A DNA stretch of 64,000 bases from DASXQK01 sp963757155 (lineage in GTDB: Bacteria > Pseudomonadota > Alphaproteobacteria > Dongiales > Dongiaceae), in the NCBI GenBank assembly GCA_963757155.1, contig CAVWQS010000006.1, positions 310,001-374,000 on the forward strand, given 5' to 3'. Position numbers and translations under genes: made by a program. Positions 63,462 to 64,000 of this stretch are shown piece after piece. The stretch's first letter is position 1, and the number at the start of each line of letters is the position of its first letter. The notes beneath the pieces were generated by a model. The model was given only the letters and a program-made list of their open reading frames with translations. It had not been told where the DNA came from and ran no database searches.

Positions 63462-64000
63462 TCACTCGGGCCGGGCGCGCTTCGCGCCCCACTGGTTCCA
63501 GTGCACGACATCCTCGACCGGCCGGCGCCTGGGCTGCGCCCACCGGCCGCTCGCCGGGTATCCCATCGGGATCAAGGCCATGGTCAGCGCGTCGGGCGGG
63601 AGGCCGAGCAGCTCCCGCAACTCCTCCTCGTGACCGCCGTAGAGCGTGGTCAGGGAGGTCCCGATGCCGTAGGCGCGCGCGGCGAGGCAGAGCTGCTGCA
63701 CCGCACCGTAGATCGACGACCCGATCCGCGGGCTGGTCGCGTCAGCCGCGCCGCGCAGCACCGGGAAGACCCACACCGGCGCCTCGTGGATATGCTGCGC
63801 CAGGTGCTCCGCTCCCAGGAACCCGCGCGGAGTCAGCCCGCCAGGTGACGGCGGGGCGCTGAGGATCTGCTCCCGGCGCGAGCCGTAGGCGGCTGCCCAG
63901 TTGTCCCGGTACCAGGCCGCGACGCGGTCCTTGACCTCCTGGTCGGTTACCACGACCCAGCCCCAGTGCTGGGCGTTGCCCCCGGACGGGCCGCGGATTG
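63462..64000 (-). CDS. Nitroreductase family protein, 5' end outside the window
   Basis: The frame stays open to the right edge, reading GPSGGNAQHWGWVVVTDQE before the first in-window GTG, and this RGPSGGNAQHW motif is the FMN-phosphate site of nitroreductases; the gene therefore starts beyond 64000. About 178 residues are visible, with SIYGAVQQLCLAARAYGIGTS and LIPMGYPA as further family features. It is a cytosolic FMN-dependent NAD(P)H oxidoreductase. It lies 30 bases upstream of the flavodoxin-PPOX gene. Confidence 0.85.
   Translation of the reverse strand, partial: IRGPSGGNAQHWGWVVVTDQEVKDRVAAWYRDNWAAAYGSRREQILSAPPSPGGLTPRGFLGAEHLAQHIHEAPVWVFPVLRGAADATSPRIGSSIYGAVQQLCLAARAYGIGTSLTTLYGGHEEELRELLGLPPDALTMALIPMGYPASGRWAQPRRRPVEDVVHWNQWGAKRARPE

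Noticed and set aside
1..64000. CRISPR arrays, rRNA or tRNA genes
   Set aside because: No regularly spaced direct repeats, no rRNA-like conserved blocks and no tRNA cloverleaf could be recognised by eye; a dedicated tRNA scan was not possible.

Overview
This window reads as two unlike genomes joined end to end. Positions 1 to about 57,550 look like a GC-rich alphaproteobacterium, probably Rhodospirillales-like. The signs are an alphaproteobacterial LexA box (GAAC-N7-GAAC) in front of dinB, an sfsA-map-radC cluster, an Mla-type lipid transporter with a STAS-MlaE fusion, DUF992 and SYLF proteins, and many catabolic enzymes. From about 57,650 to 64,000 every gene looks actinobacterial (secreted CAP protein, RsbW-like ATPase, MEDS-STAS protein, CGGG-type sulfurtransferase, PPOX protein, nitroreductase) and GC is visibly higher. 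The most economical reading is a chimeric contig; transfer of a block is less likely.

Layout. 1-10,850: orphan dhaK, a trimethylamine/dimethylamine-dehydrogenase-like flavoprotein, a UshA-like metallophosphatase, a KynB-like hydrolase, a DUF849 (BKACE) enzyme, an M19 dipeptidase, a NylB-like serine hydrolase and a cysteine hydrolase. 10,850-16,500: a nested inverted-repeat element, an OmpA-type lipoprotein and several envelope proteins. 16,500-20,240: the four-gene mlaEFD-pqiC-like operon. 20,700-25,460: small secreted and conserved hypothetical genes. 25,800-31,700: AraC regulator, dehalogenase-like HAD, 8-oxoguanine-deaminase-like amidohydrolase, then an ArsR/SRPBCC pair divergent from GST/tandem-SRPBCC with clear palindromic operators between them. 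31,800-37,930: a tightly overlapping operon of UbiD decarboxylase, exported molybdenum hydroxylase, 2Fe-2S subunit and triheme cytochrome c. 37,940-42,000: leucine-rich-repeat membrane protein, dinB, yghU. 42,030-50,230: an apparent genomic island at the 3' end of radC, with a displaced radC end at its far side; it carries a LysR regulator, a MetE-like methyltransferase, a complete UrtA/LivHMGF-type ABC transporter and a HAD-IIA phosphatase. 50,140-57,510: radC, map, sfsA, an ATP-grasp enzyme, a CinA-like protein, a GT39 membrane glycosyltransferase and a DegT aminotransferase.

Ten genes in the alphaproteobacterial part, including the normally essential map, are each broken by one extra base, usually in a short homopolymer. 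This points to residual insertion errors in a long-read-type assembly rather than ten real pseudogenes. Each is annotated here as one reconstructed gene, with its frameshift position given.
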